From NCBI GenBank assembly GCA_965278965.1, contig OZ257127.1:3286001-3350000 (forward strand): 64,000 nucleotides of DNA. Direction: 5' to 3'. Under the pieces are notes generated by a model. It ran no database searches, was not told the origin of the DNA, and was given only the letters and a program-made list of their open reading frames with translations. Each line of letters begins with the position of its first letter. The stretch's first letter is position 1. Of this stretch, positions 51,724 to 60,472 are shown in pieces. Both the position numbers and the translations under genes were made by a program. The DNA comes from UBA10649 sp965278965. GTDB lineage: Bacteria; Actinomycetota; Actinomycetes; S36-B12.

Positions 51724-53693
51724 CCCTCGCGGACGAGTGCTGGACGTGGGAGCTACGCGATCCGGGCACGAGTCCCGACGTGAGCATCATCATCTGCGCG
51801 CACGGCCACTCCGAGATCACGCTGGGCTGTCTCAAGGCGCTGAACGAGACGCAGTACGCGAACGCAGCACGGGCCGAGGTCATCGTCGTCGACGACGCCT
51901 CGCCCGATGACACGCGAGCGCAGGTGTCGTCAGTGCGTGGCGTGCGGGTCGTCGGGCTCGACACGAACGTTGGCTTCCTGATGGCTGCGAACGCCGGGCT
52001 GTCGGTCGCCCGTGGCCGGCATGTGCTGTTCCTCAACAACGACACCGAGCCCGTGGGGGCGTGGCTCGACCCGCTGCTGGACACCCTCGACCGCCGTCCT
52101 GCGGCGATGGTCGTCGGGTCGCGGCTTGTCTACCCGGACGGCACACTGCAGGAGGCCGGCGGCATCATCTTCGACGACGCGTCGGGCTGGAACTACGGGC
52201 GCAACGGTGATCCGTTCGACCCACGCGTGACGTACGAGCGCGAGGTTGACTACGTGTCCGGCGCCTCGCTGCTGGTCCGCGGCGACTTCCTGCGCGCGCG
52301 GGGCGGCTTCGACGTGAGGTTCGCGCCGGCGTACTACGAGGACACCGACCTGTGCTTCGCGGCCCGGGCCGCCGGCGGCGAGGTCTGGTACCAGCCGGCG
52401 TCGATCGTCGTGCACTTCGAGGGCAAGTCGCACGGGACCGACGAGGGCTCCGGGATCAAGGCCTACCAGGTGACCAACCGCCTGAAGTTCGCCAAGAGGT
52501 GGGCAGCGGCACTGGCGAACCAGTGGCCGAACGACCCGGCCAACGTGCCGATGGCTCGCCAGCGGACGCTACGCGGTCAGCGGATCCTGGTGGTGGACAA
52601 CGGGATCCCGGCTCCTGACGAGGACTCCGGCTCGGTTCGCCTGACGAAGGCGATGACCGTGATGCTGGAGGCCGGCTTCGCGGTGACCTTCGTCGCCCTG
52701 AACGGCTGGCGGCGCCAGCCATACGCGCGTCGGCTCGAACGGCTCGGCGTCGAGGTGCTCGGCGTGCTCGACGAGTCGTGGCCGCATATCGAGTCCATGC
52801 GCGGCGGTATCTCTCACGTGTGGGTCAGTCGGCCCGGTGTTGCCACAGCGGTCATCGACCGCGTGCGTGAGGCCCTGCCTGAGGCGGCGTTCGTGTACGA
52901 CACGGTCGACCTGCACTTCCTTCGGCTCGAGCGCCAGGCGGAGACGACCGGCGAGGCGACCGACCGCATCGAAGCGTTGCTGCAGAAGCGCGTCGAGATC
53001 GACCTCATCGAGCGCAGCGACGCCACGATCGTCGTGAGCGACTTCGAGCGCCGCGTCCTGGAGCCTCTCGTCGACACCCCGGTGTTCGTCGTGCCCAACA
53101 TCCACGACGACGACACCGTCCCGGTGGACCCGCGCGGCCGCTCGGGCCTGCTTTTCGTGGGCGGCTTCCAGCACAAGCCGAACGAGGACGCCGTCGTGTG
53201 GTTCGTTGACGAGGTTCTGCCACTCGTCCTCGCCCGACGACCGGACGCTGTCCTGACCGTGGTCGGCTCACACGTCCCCCCGGTCGTCAAGGCCCTGGAG
53301 AGCCGGTCGGTCCGCGTTGCCGGATGGGTGGAGGACCTGCTGCCGCTGTACCGGTCGGCGCGCGTTGGCATCGCGCCGCTGCGGTACGGCGCTGGCGTCA
53401 AGGGCAAGGTCGGCGAGGCGCTGTCTCTCGGCCTGCCGATGGCGATGACGTCGATCGCCGCCGAGGGTATGCACATCGAGGACGGTGTCTCGTCGATGGT
53501 CGCCGACGACCCGGAGGCGATGGCGGACCGGATCGTCGCGCTGCTGGACGACGACGCGCTCTGGCGGCGCCTGTCGGCCAGTGGCCGCGAGCTGATCTCC
53601 GAGTACTTCGGCCCGCGCGCGGCCCAGACGGCGATCTTGTCGGTTTTGCGTGAGACGGCGCCTGCCCGGATGGTCGAGGAGGTCCCGGCGTGA
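51720..53693 (+). CDS. bifunctional glycosyltransferase, GT2 + GT4 type
   Basis: A 657-residue fusion. Residues 20-270 are a GT-A (GT2) domain: VSIIICAHGHSEITLGCLKAL, VIVVDDASPDDT, HVLFLNNDTEPVG (acidic metal site), DYVSGASLLVRGDFLRARGGFDVRFAPAYYEDTDLCFAARA. Residues about 300-650 are a GT-B domain (GT4-like): RILVVDNGIPAPDEDSGSVR, VVPNIHDDDTV, LLFVGGFQHKPNEDAVVWF and GIAPLRYGAGVKGKVGEALSLGLPMAMTS. One chain may add two successive sugars. GTG overlaps the preceding stop (GTGA). Confidence 0.9.
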   Translation: MTLADECWTWELRDPGTSPDVSIIICAHGHSEITLGCLKALNETQYANAARAEVIVVDDASPDDTRAQVSSVRGVRVVGLDTNVGFLMAANAGLSVARGRHVLFLNNDTEPVGAWLDPLLDTLDRRPAAMVVGSRLVYPDGTLQEAGGIIFDDASGWNYGRNGDPFDPRVTYEREVDYVSGASLLVRGDFLRARGGFDVRFAPAYYEDTDLCFAARAAGGEVWYQPASIVVHFEGKSHGTDEGSGIKAYQVTNRLKFAKRWAAALANQWPNDPANVPMARQRTLRGQRILVVDNGIPAPDEDSGSVRLTKAMTVMLEAGFAVTFVALNGWRRQPYARRLERLGVEVLGVLDESWPHIESMRGGISHVWVSRPGVATAVIDRVREALPEAAFVYDTVDLHFLRLERQAETTGEATDRIEALLQKRVEIDLIERSDATIVVSDFERRVLEPLVDTPVFVVPNIHDDDTVPVDPRGRSGLLFVGGFQHKPNEDAVVWFVDEVLPLVLARRPDAVLTVVGSHVPPVVKALESRSVRVAGWVEDLLPLYRSARVGIAPLRYGAGVKGKVGEALSLGLPMAMTSIAAEGMHIEDGVSSMVADDPEAMADRIVALLDDDALWRRLSASGRELISEYFGPRAAQTAILSVLRETAPARMVEEVPA

Positions 53694-54598
53694 GCGACCT
53701 GACGCCTCCCACCGCATCGGACCTCGAGCACCCCACGCCCGAGCTGGTCAACCGGCTCGCGGCGATGGAGCTGCGCCTTCGGCTCATGGAGGCCGCTGAA
53801 CCCGCACCGGACGCCGCCCTCGAGGCTCGTCCCGCCGAGGAGCAGCTCGGTCTGCTCCGGCGGCCACCATCCGCGCCCGTTGACGTGTCCGACCCGTTCG
53901 ACGAGCGGGCGATGGCTCGCTCGGACTGGGCGACGGACGCGCTGCAAGCCCTCACCGACTCCCTCGCGCGGCAGCGCGGTGCGCTCGGGTCCGCCCAGGC
54001 GGCCCTGCACGAGACGACCGCCCGCCTGAGCGCTGAGCTTGCGGTCGAGCGCTCCCGTGCACGTCGGCTCGAGGCGGCGGTCGAGCACACCTACGCGCAG
54101 GCTCAGGGCGTGCAGGAGGTCGTCGGTGCGATCCAAAGCAGCCGCAGCTACCGCATCGGTCACCGACTGGCACGTCTGGCCGGACGGCCCGGGCCGTCCG
54201 TGAGCCGGTACGAGACGCCGATCGCGGAGAGTGCTGACCCGGCCGACGTGGCCCAGGTGCTCCAGTCCGGGATCTTTGACGGTGGGTGGTACCTGGAGAC
54301 CTACCCCGACGTCGCGGAGAGCGGGACGGACCCGCTGTCGCACTTCATGACACAGGCGAGGTCGGAGCACCGCTGCCCCGGTCCGCTCTTCGACACCGGG
54401 TGGTACGTAGGCGCCTACGGTGACCAGGTGCCCGAGGGCCGCAACCCGCTCGCGTACTACCTCACCACGGGGTGGCGCGAGGGTCATCGGCCGTGGGAGT
54501 CGTTCGACCCGGAGGACTACCTGCGTCTGCACCCCGAGATCGCCGGGCTGGACATCTGCCCGCTCGTGCACCGGGCCGCGACCTCGGCCGACGGCTAG
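53690..54598 (+). CDS. coiled-coil protein with tandem PDV-type repeats
   Basis: A 302-residue protein. Residues 90-150 are a coiled coil followed by IQSSRSYRIGHRLARLAGR, the same SSxSYRxGxxL motif found next to many glycosyltransferases. The C-terminal 125 residues hold three modules of the type WYLETYPDVAESGTDPLSHF, WYVGAYGDQVPEGRNPLAYY and DYLRLHPEIAG. This pattern is widespread in glycosyltransferase gene clusters but its job is not known. It lacks a catalytic domain. It overlaps the previous gene (GTGA). Confidence 0.75.
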   Translation: MSDLTPPTASDLEHPTPELVNRLAAMELRLRLMEAAEPAPDAALEARPAEEQLGLLRRPPSAPVDVSDPFDERAMARSDWATDALQALTDSLARQRGALGSAQAALHETTARLSAELAVERSRARRLEAAVEHTYAQAQGVQEVVGAIQSSRSYRIGHRLARLAGRPGPSVSRYETPIAESADPADVAQVLQSGIFDGGWYLETYPDVAESGTDPLSHFMTQARSEHRCPGPLFDTGWYVGAYGDQVPEGRNPLAYYLTTGWREGHRPWESFDPEDYLRLHPEIAGLDICPLVHRAATSADG

Positions 54599-54602
54599 GC
54601 AG

Positions 54603-56453
54603 GTGCCTGCCCCGGAGGTCGTGTGGTCGTCGGTCGAGCAGATCGGCGACGTCCGGCTCGTCCCGACGGCCGAGCCCGTCGCGATGGAGTTCGTCGCCGA
54701 GGTGCTTCGCATCGAGCGTCCCGTCGTCGACCTGACCACGCAGGCGGTCTACCTCGACGGCGCGGCCGCGTGCGCCGACGTGTCGTGGCTGCACCCGCGA
54801 GGCGTCGTGCTCGACGCACCGCCCGATCCGACATCGTTCGTCGAACGTGGGGTCATCGCCCCGATGACCGGCTGCTGGAACGTCTTCTACCTGCTCATGG
54901 AGCTTGCTGCTGGCCTCCACGTCGCCGACCGCGCCGGCGTGCTGGCGGACAGCACCCTGGTCGGATGGCTGCCCGACGACGCCGACGCGCGGCTCCCTGA
55001 GGCAGCGGCCCTGTTCGGCTGCACGGTCCGGCCGCGACCGGGTCGTGCCGGAACCTTCGCTCGCGTCGGGGAGCTGTTCGTCCCTCGGCTCTGGATCCGC
55101 CCCGCGCGCGGCGGTGAGAGCCATTTCGACGCACCCCGATGGTCTGCTGCCGGGTACTCGCGCGAGCTTCTCGACGGCCTCCGGGCCCGGCTGCTCCCGG
55201 TTCCCGCGCCGGACGCGTCGGTCGTGGCCTTCGGCCGTGGGCCGGGGGCGACGGACGAGCTGGTCCCGGACGACGTGCTCGCCGCCTGCCACGAGGCGGG
55301 CGCGGTGGTCCTGCCGAGCCTGGCGTCGGTCAGCCTCGCGGACCAGGCCCTGCTGCACGTGCAGATCCGCCGGCTCGTCGCGGTCCACGGCGAAGCGAAC
55401 ATCGACGTGGTGTTCCTGCCGGACGGCGCATCGTTCGACGAGATCTTCCTGGGTGGCGATACTCCCGGTCAGTTCGCGATCCTCGCCGACCTGCGCGGGA
55501 TCGCCTACAGGCCGACCGTCCTCGATGACCGGTCGTCGTCGGCCTCGCCGGGCGTCGACCCCGCCAGCCTCGGCGCGCTGCTGTCCCCGCGCGACGGCGA
55601 ACACGCCCCGCCGCCGCCCGTCGTCCGCCTGCTCACCGGCGTCTGGGACAACGCGGACCTCCTGGACGACTGGCTCGAGCACCACCGTGCCCTCGGCGTC
55701 GCGGGGGTCCTCGCGATGGACTTCGGCTCGACCGACGGCAGCGTCGAGCTGCTCCGGTCGAGCCGGTGGTCGTCGTTCGTCGAGCTCGTGCCGTTCCCCG
55801 GGATCGACCTGGACGACAGCCGGTATCTCATCGACCTGGCCCGCGAGCGCTGGGACACGGGGTGGGCTTTCATGATCGACCCCGACGAGTTCCTGGTGAC
55901 GGTGACGGGCGATCTGCTCGACCCCGTCCTACGCGGGGCCATGGCCACCTCGGACATCGTGACCGTCCCACGCTTCGAGATGACGGCCGTCCGGTCCCGT
56001 GCCCTGGCCGCAGTCGACGGCGGGCCCGACGCGTCCGACCTCGACCTGCGGCTGGTGGCGCAGGACCAGGGGAAGGTGCTCATCGACCTCGCGTCCGAGG
56101 CCCTGCCGACGGTCAGCGCGCACGGTGGCAGCGGCCGCACGCCGATGGACCTGACGGACCCGCGGACCTGCCTCCTGCATGCGCCGGTCCGTTCCTTCGA
56201 CCGGTTCGCACAGAAGGTCGACCACGCGGCGGTCACGCTCTCCCACAGCAGCGACCAGGACGAGGGCTTCGCGTGGCACTGGCGGCGATGGGTCGCGATC
56301 CGCGCTGAGGGCGGCCTGGCGGCGGAGCACCTCGAGCAGTTCGTCGACGATGCCGCGATCGAGGCGCTTCTGGCCGACGGCACCTACGTGCGCGACGGCC
56401 GGCTCACGGCGGCCATCAGCCGCGCCCGGGCCGCGTTGCTGGATCCGCCATGA
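54603..56453 (+). CDS. two-domain glycosyltransferase (GT61-like + GT2/GT92-like)
   Basis: A 616-residue protein. The N-terminal half, with WNVFYLLMELAAGLHVADRAG and ADSTLVGWLPDDAD, resembles the DUF563/GT61 fold but is weakly conserved. The C-terminal half is a GT-A domain of the Glyco_tranf_2_4/GT92 type: LLTGVWDNADLLDDWLEHHRALGVAGVLAMDFGSTDGS, FMIDPDEFLV (metal site DPDE) and late His/Asp residues. The start is uncertain: GTG 54603 gives the longest fit after the previous stop, GTG 54621 is possible. It overlaps the next gene (ATGA). Confidence 0.78.
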   Translation: MPAPEVVWSSVEQIGDVRLVPTAEPVAMEFVAEVLRIERPVVDLTTQAVYLDGAAACADVSWLHPRGVVLDAPPDPTSFVERGVIAPMTGCWNVFYLLMELAAGLHVADRAGVLADSTLVGWLPDDADARLPEAAALFGCTVRPRPGRAGTFARVGELFVPRLWIRPARGGESHFDAPRWSAAGYSRELLDGLRARLLPVPAPDASVVAFGRGPGATDELVPDDVLAACHEAGAVVLPSLASVSLADQALLHVQIRRLVAVHGEANIDVVFLPDGASFDEIFLGGDTPGQFAILADLRGIAYRPTVLDDRSSSASPGVDPASLGALLSPRDGEHAPPPPVVRLLTGVWDNADLLDDWLEHHRALGVAGVLAMDFGSTDGSVELLRSSRWSSFVELVPFPGIDLDDSRYLIDLARERWDTGWAFMIDPDEFLVTVTGDLLDPVLRGAMATSDIVTVPRFEMTAVRSRALAAVDGGPDASDLDLRLVAQDQGKVLIDLASEALPTVSAHGGSGRTPMDLTDPRTCLLHAPVRSFDRFAQKVDHAAVTLSHSSDQDEGFAWHWRRWVAIRAEGGLAAEHLEQFVDDAAIEALLADGTYVRDGRLTAAISRARAALLDPP

Positions 56454-57475
56454 GCCCGGCCCGCTTCGGTAGGGTCCCTGCCGTGGGTGCGCCTGCTGAG
56501 ACCATCGGGACGCCCCCGGACCGGACGTGTGCCGTCACCGTCCTCGTCGAGACGTACAACCACGAGGACTTCATCGGCCCCTGCCTCGACGGCATCCTGT
56601 CCCAGCGGTTCTCGCAGACGTACCGCATCGTCGTGCACGACGACGCGTCCACCGACGACACGCCCCGGATCGTCCGGGAGTACGCCGAGGCCAACCCGGG
56701 CCGGATCCAGCTGATCCTCCAGCGGGAGAACCAGCTCAGCATCGACAACCCTCAGTTCATCCCCAACCTGAACGCGCTGGTGACGCCGTTCGTCGCCTTC
56801 TGCGAAGGCGACGACCGCTGGATCGACGAGGTGAAGCTCGAACGGCAGTGGCGGTTCATGCAACGCAACCCGTGGTGCGTGATCAGCCACCACGACGTGG
56901 CGATCGATGCGATCGAGTCTGCGTCCGGGTACGCGACCGAGCTGCGCCAGTACCTGCGCGCTCGCCGCCCGGACCGCGAGCGCACCTCCGGGCTCGCGCT
57001 GATGGACGGCAACTGGATCATGACGTGCTCGGTGATGATGCGCACGGCGGCAATCCCGCAGGACGTCGTCCGGGTCATGGGCGGCCGCGAGCCGTCGGAC
57101 TACATCCTGTTCGCGCTCGCCGCCCAGCACGGCGACATCGGCTACCTGCCGGACGTCATGTCGAGCTACCGGCTGCACGGGTCGAACTTCTGGTCGACGA
57201 TCCCGCTCGACGAGCGGGCGGCGTACGAGCAGGAGACGTTGTGGTTCCTTGCCGCCCACCTCACCGGAGGGGCACGGGACCGGGTCCGGCGTCGGCTCGT
57301 CGAGGCGCTGTCGACGTTGCCCGACGACGTCGCGTACCGGCCGTTCCTGCGCATGCGCGAGGAGGACCGCGGCCTGGCGCGGGACCGTGACGTCCTCCTG
57401 GAGCGCGTCCGCTACCTGGAGGAGCGCGAGATCGAGCTCGTGCACACCCTCGGGTGGGACGCGGCGGAGCAATGA
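56450..57475 (+). CDS. GT2-family glycosyltransferase
   Basis: A 341-residue GT-A enzyme: CAVTVLVETYNHEDFIGPCLDGILSQ, RIVVHDDASTDDTPRIVREY, ALVTPFVAFCEGDDRWIDEVKLERQ (metal site EGDD) and MSSYRLHGSNFWS. The C-terminal part is helical. The ATG overlaps the previous stop. A second, leaderless start is possible at GTG 56483, where TAGGGT (56470-56475) lies seven bases upstream inside the frame. Confidence 0.88.
   Translation: MSPARFGRVPAVGAPAETIGTPPDRTCAVTVLVETYNHEDFIGPCLDGILSQRFSQTYRIVVHDDASTDDTPRIVREYAEANPGRIQLILQRENQLSIDNPQFIPNLNALVTPFVAFCEGDDRWIDEVKLERQWRFMQRNPWCVISHHDVAIDAIESASGYATELRQYLRARRPDRERTSGLALMDGNWIMTCSVMMRTAAIPQDVVRVMGGREPSDYILFALAAQHGDIGYLPDVMSSYRLHGSNFWSTIPLDERAAYEQETLWFLAAHLTGGARDRVRRRLVEALSTLPDDVAYRPFLRMREEDRGLARDRDVLLERVRYLEEREIELVHTLGWDAAEQ
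56470..56475 (+). promoter_or_regulatory. possible internal leaderless promoter
   Basis: TAGGGT followed by seven bases and in-frame GTG 56483, inside the start of the GT2 gene. It would let the second half of the cluster be transcribed alone. Confidence 0.35.
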
Positions 57476-58542
57476 CGCCGATCCCGGTGATGCGCCCCCG
57501 CATCCCGACCGCCGACGCCGTCGTCGGATACCTGCGTGGCATGGACGACCGTCGCGTCTACACGAACTTCGGCCCGCTCGTCGATGAGCTCGAGCGACGC
57601 TACGCCGATCGGCTCGGGGTGCCCGCCGACCACGTCGTGGCCTGCGCCAACGCCACGCTGGGCCTTCAGGGCGCCGTCGCCGTCTCGCCCGCGCGACGGT
57701 TCCACGTGCCGGCGTGGACGTTCCCGGCGACGCCCCTCGCCGTTGTCGGCGCGCGCGCCGAGCTCGCCTTCCATGACATCCGGGAACGGGACTGGCAGCT
57801 CGACGTGCCGGCGCACCAGGCCGGCGACGCCCTCATCCCCGTCCTGCCGTTCGGTGCCGAGCTCGACGCCGGGTCCTGGGCCGGCTGGGCCGAGGTCGTC
57901 GTCGACGCCGCCGCGTCCGGCGGCATGGTCGAGCGGGACCTGTCCGGGCTGCCCGGCGGCTGGGTCGTCGTGTTCTCGCTGCATGCCACGAAGGTGCTCG
58001 GCTCCGGCGAGGCGGCTATCTGCGTGTTCGGCGATCCGGTCCGGGCGCTGCGCTTCCGTGAGTACACGGTTCTCGGGTTCGCCGAGCGCCGGCAGTCGGA
58101 GTTCGTCGGCACGAATGCCAAGCTGTCCGAGATGGGCGCGGCGTACGCGCTCGCGGCGCTCGATGGCTGGGCGGACGAGCAGGCGCAGTGGCGGGCTGCG
58201 AGGGACCTGGCTGCTGACGCCGAGGATGCGCTGGGCGTGTCGTCCGTCTGCTCGACGTACCCCGGTGAAACCCCGTACTGGATCGTTCAGCTCGAGTCTG
58301 CGGGTCTGGTCGACCGGTGCGAGGCGGCGCTACACGACGCCGGGATCGGGTCCCGTCGCTGGTGGCCGACCCCGTGCACGCGGATGCCAGCCTTCGCGGC
58401 GGACTGGGCCGACCTGCCGACACCCGTGTCGGACCACGTGAGTGCCACGACGCTCGGCCTGCCCTTCTTCCGTGATCTGTCGGCAACCGACGTCGACCGG
58501 ATCGTCTCCGTGCTGACACCACTCGTCGGAGCGCACCGGTGA
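57472..58542 (+). CDS. DegT/DnrJ/EryC1-type PLP aminotransferase
   Basis: A 356-residue sugar-aminotransferase-family protein. RVYTNFGPLVDELERRYADRLG is the family opening, then VVACANATLGLQGA, FHVPAWTFPATPLAVV, VVVDAAASGGM, and the PLP lysine in VVFSLHATKVLGSGEAAICVF. It probably transaminates a keto-sugar nucleotide for the glycan. It is slightly short, and the Gly-rich PLP loop is modified. The ATG overlaps the previous stop. Confidence 0.85.
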   Translation: MTPIPVMRPRIPTADAVVGYLRGMDDRRVYTNFGPLVDELERRYADRLGVPADHVVACANATLGLQGAVAVSPARRFHVPAWTFPATPLAVVGARAELAFHDIRERDWQLDVPAHQAGDALIPVLPFGAELDAGSWAGWAEVVVDAAASGGMVERDLSGLPGGWVVVFSLHATKVLGSGEAAICVFGDPVRALRFREYTVLGFAERRQSEFVGTNAKLSEMGAAYALAALDGWADEQAQWRAARDLAADAEDALGVSSVCSTYPGETPYWIVQLESAGLVDRCEAALHDAGIGSRRWWPTPCTRMPAFAADWADLPTPVSDHVSATTLGLPFFRDLSATDVDRIVSVLTPLVGAHR

Positions 58543-59399
58543 CCGAACCGCGTGCGGGGCTGCCGACGCCCGAGGAGGTCGACCACTACCGCGAGCACGG
58601 CTGGCACGTGACCGGTCCGATCGTCCCGCACGACCTGCTGGATCGCATGCGTGACCTTGTCGAGGAGTACCAGCACCGCCCGGCCGACCGCCGGCTCCCC
58701 GTCGAGATCGGCCACTCCGACTGGTCGCCGACCGACGGCGACGGTGTGCGCAACAGCGAGTTCCTGACGTACCAGGACCCGCGCTTCGCACCGCTCACCC
58801 TCATGCCGCTGATCGGTGAGATCGCCGCGATGCTCGCCGACACCGATGAGATCCGGCTCTTCGACGACCAGGCGGTGCTCAAGCCGCCCGGAGACGCGCG
58901 GTCGGTCGTCGGCTGGCACACCGACGCGTCGTACTGGTCGACCTGCACATCGGACCGCATGCTGACGGCGTGGATCCCGTTCGAGGACGCGACGATCGAG
59001 AACGGGACGCTCGCTGTCGTCGACGGCAGCCACCGGTGGCCGGGCACCGAGGACCTGCGCCACTTCAACGTCAGCGACCTCGGTCGACTGGGATCGATGC
59101 TCGGGCGACGGATTGGGCCCGACGCGGTCCGGCGGCTGGAGGTGCGGAAGGGCCAGGTGGAGTTCCACCACGCGCGGATGATCCACGCGAGCGCTGCGAA
59201 CCTGACCGCAGTCCCCAGGCTGGCGATCGCCGTCCATCTGCAGGACGGGGCCAACGCACATCGTGATGTGCGCACGCCGGACGGACGGGAGATCGTCCTG
59301 GCGGATGACCGCCTCGCGCGACGGACGGCCGACGGCCAGCCGGACTACGCTGACCCGGCCGTCTTCCCCGTCCTGTGGTCCGAGCGCCATGCCGTCTGA
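58539..59399 (+). CDS. phytanoyl-CoA dioxygenase-family (PhyH) enzyme
   Basis: A 286-residue Fe(II)/2-oxoglutarate dioxygenase. The facial triad is visible: VVGWHTDASYW (HxD) and the distal His in VEFHHARMIHASAANLT, and the following Arg in VPRLAIAVHLQDG binds 2-oxoglutarate. MTAWIPFEDATIENGTLAVVDGSHRW is the typical core. It likely hydroxylates a sugar or lipid part of the glycan. GTG overlaps the previous stop. Confidence 0.88.
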   Translation: MTEPRAGLPTPEEVDHYREHGWHVTGPIVPHDLLDRMRDLVEEYQHRPADRRLPVEIGHSDWSPTDGDGVRNSEFLTYQDPRFAPLTLMPLIGEIAAMLADTDEIRLFDDQAVLKPPGDARSVVGWHTDASYWSTCTSDRMLTAWIPFEDATIENGTLAVVDGSHRWPGTEDLRHFNVSDLGRLGSMLGRRIGPDAVRRLEVRKGQVEFHHARMIHASAANLTAVPRLAIAVHLQDGANAHRDVRTPDGREIVLADDRLARRTADGQPDYADPAVFPVLWSERHAV

Positions 59400-60462
59400 G
59401 GGCCTCGAGCTCCTGACGGCGGACGATCCACGGTGGGACCAGTCGCTCGACGGCACGATGCACGACGTCTTCCATCACTCCGGCTATCACGCGATGGCGC
59501 AGGCGCGCGGAGAGGGCGACGCCTATCTCGGCGTGTACCGGAGCGAGGGGCGGCTCCTCGCGTGGCCCTACCTCGTGCGGCCGATCCCGGGAACCGACCG
59601 GGTCGACATCGGTTGCGTCTACGGGTATCCGGGACCTGTCGTGTCCGGTGGACTCGGCCCGGATGAGCCAGGGTCCGCGGCGTTCTTGTCCGACGGATGG
59701 TCCGCGATCACCTCGGGGTGGCGCGGCGTGGGTGCCGTCTCCGCCGTCACGACCTTCGATCCGTTGCTTCGCAACGTCGACCTCGCGTCGGGCTGGCGCG
59801 CCGACCCCTCCGGTCCTGCCCCCGTCATCGTGACCGGACACACCGTGTCGATCGACCTCGCCCGCTCCCACGACGAGCGGGTTGCCGCCTACGAGAAGGA
59901 GACGCGGTACGAGATCGGGCGCGCCCGTAGGGCGGGGCTTCGTACCTGGGTCGACACCGAGGGCACGCACCTGCCTGACCTCGCGCGTCTGTACGCCGAG
60001 ACCATGCGGCGCAACGACGCCGAGGACAGGTATAGCTTCTCGACGGAGTACTTCGAACGCCTGTGGTCAGCAGTGGGCGGTCGTGCGCGACTGCTGGTTG
60101 CCGCGGTCGACGACGACGTCGTGGGTGTGCTGCTCTACCTCATCCACGGTGAGCTGGCGCACGCTCACCTGACCGGGGTGTCCGGGCGCCACCTCCGGCT
60201 GGCTCCGCTCAATGCCATGCTCGATGCGACCGCCGACGCCGCGAAGGCTGACGGCGCACGGCTCCTTCATCTCGGGGCGGGACGCGGCGGGCGCGAGGAC
60301 TCCTTGTACCGGTTCAAGCGACGCATCGGCGACGTGGAGCGTGAGTTCGCGGTGGGCCGATGGGTGCTCGACGCCGCCCGCTACACCGAGCTGTCCGAAG
60401 GGTCGCCGGTGACCGACGACGGCGGGTTCTTCCCCGCCTACCGGGCCGCTCGGTCCCGGTAG
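59389..60462 (+). CDS. FemAB/GNAT-like acyl- or aminoacyl-transferase
   Basis: A 357-residue protein with two GNAT-like halves in the style of Acetyltransf_6/FemAB: VFHHSGYHAMAQARGEGDAYLGVYRSEGRLLAWPYL, VSIDLARSHDERVAAYEKETRYEIGRARRAGLR, and LYAETMRRNDAEDRYSFSTEYFERL, ending with LLHLGAGRGGREDSLYRFKRRIG. The last motif is typical of enzymes that modify exported glycans or lipids. Its ATG at 59389 overlaps the previous gene by 11 bases. Confidence 0.85.
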   Translation: MPSEGLELLTADDPRWDQSLDGTMHDVFHHSGYHAMAQARGEGDAYLGVYRSEGRLLAWPYLVRPIPGTDRVDIGCVYGYPGPVVSGGLGPDEPGSAAFLSDGWSAITSGWRGVGAVSAVTTFDPLLRNVDLASGWRADPSGPAPVIVTGHTVSIDLARSHDERVAAYEKETRYEIGRARRAGLRTWVDTEGTHLPDLARLYAETMRRNDAEDRYSFSTEYFERLWSAVGGRARLLVAAVDDDVVGVLLYLIHGELAHAHLTGVSGRHLRLAPLNAMLDATADAAKADGARLLHLGAGRGGREDSLYRFKRRIGDVEREFAVGRWVLDAARYTELSEGSPVTDDGGFFPAYRAARSR

Positions 60463-60465
60463 GGT
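60460..60465 (+). promoter_or_regulatory. -10 element TAGGGT overlapping a stop codon
   Basis: TAGGGT begins with the TAG stop of the FemAB-like gene and lies seven bases before GTG 60473. The GT-D gene can thus be transcribed separately. Confidence 0.45.
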
Positions 60466-60472
60466 CGATCGC

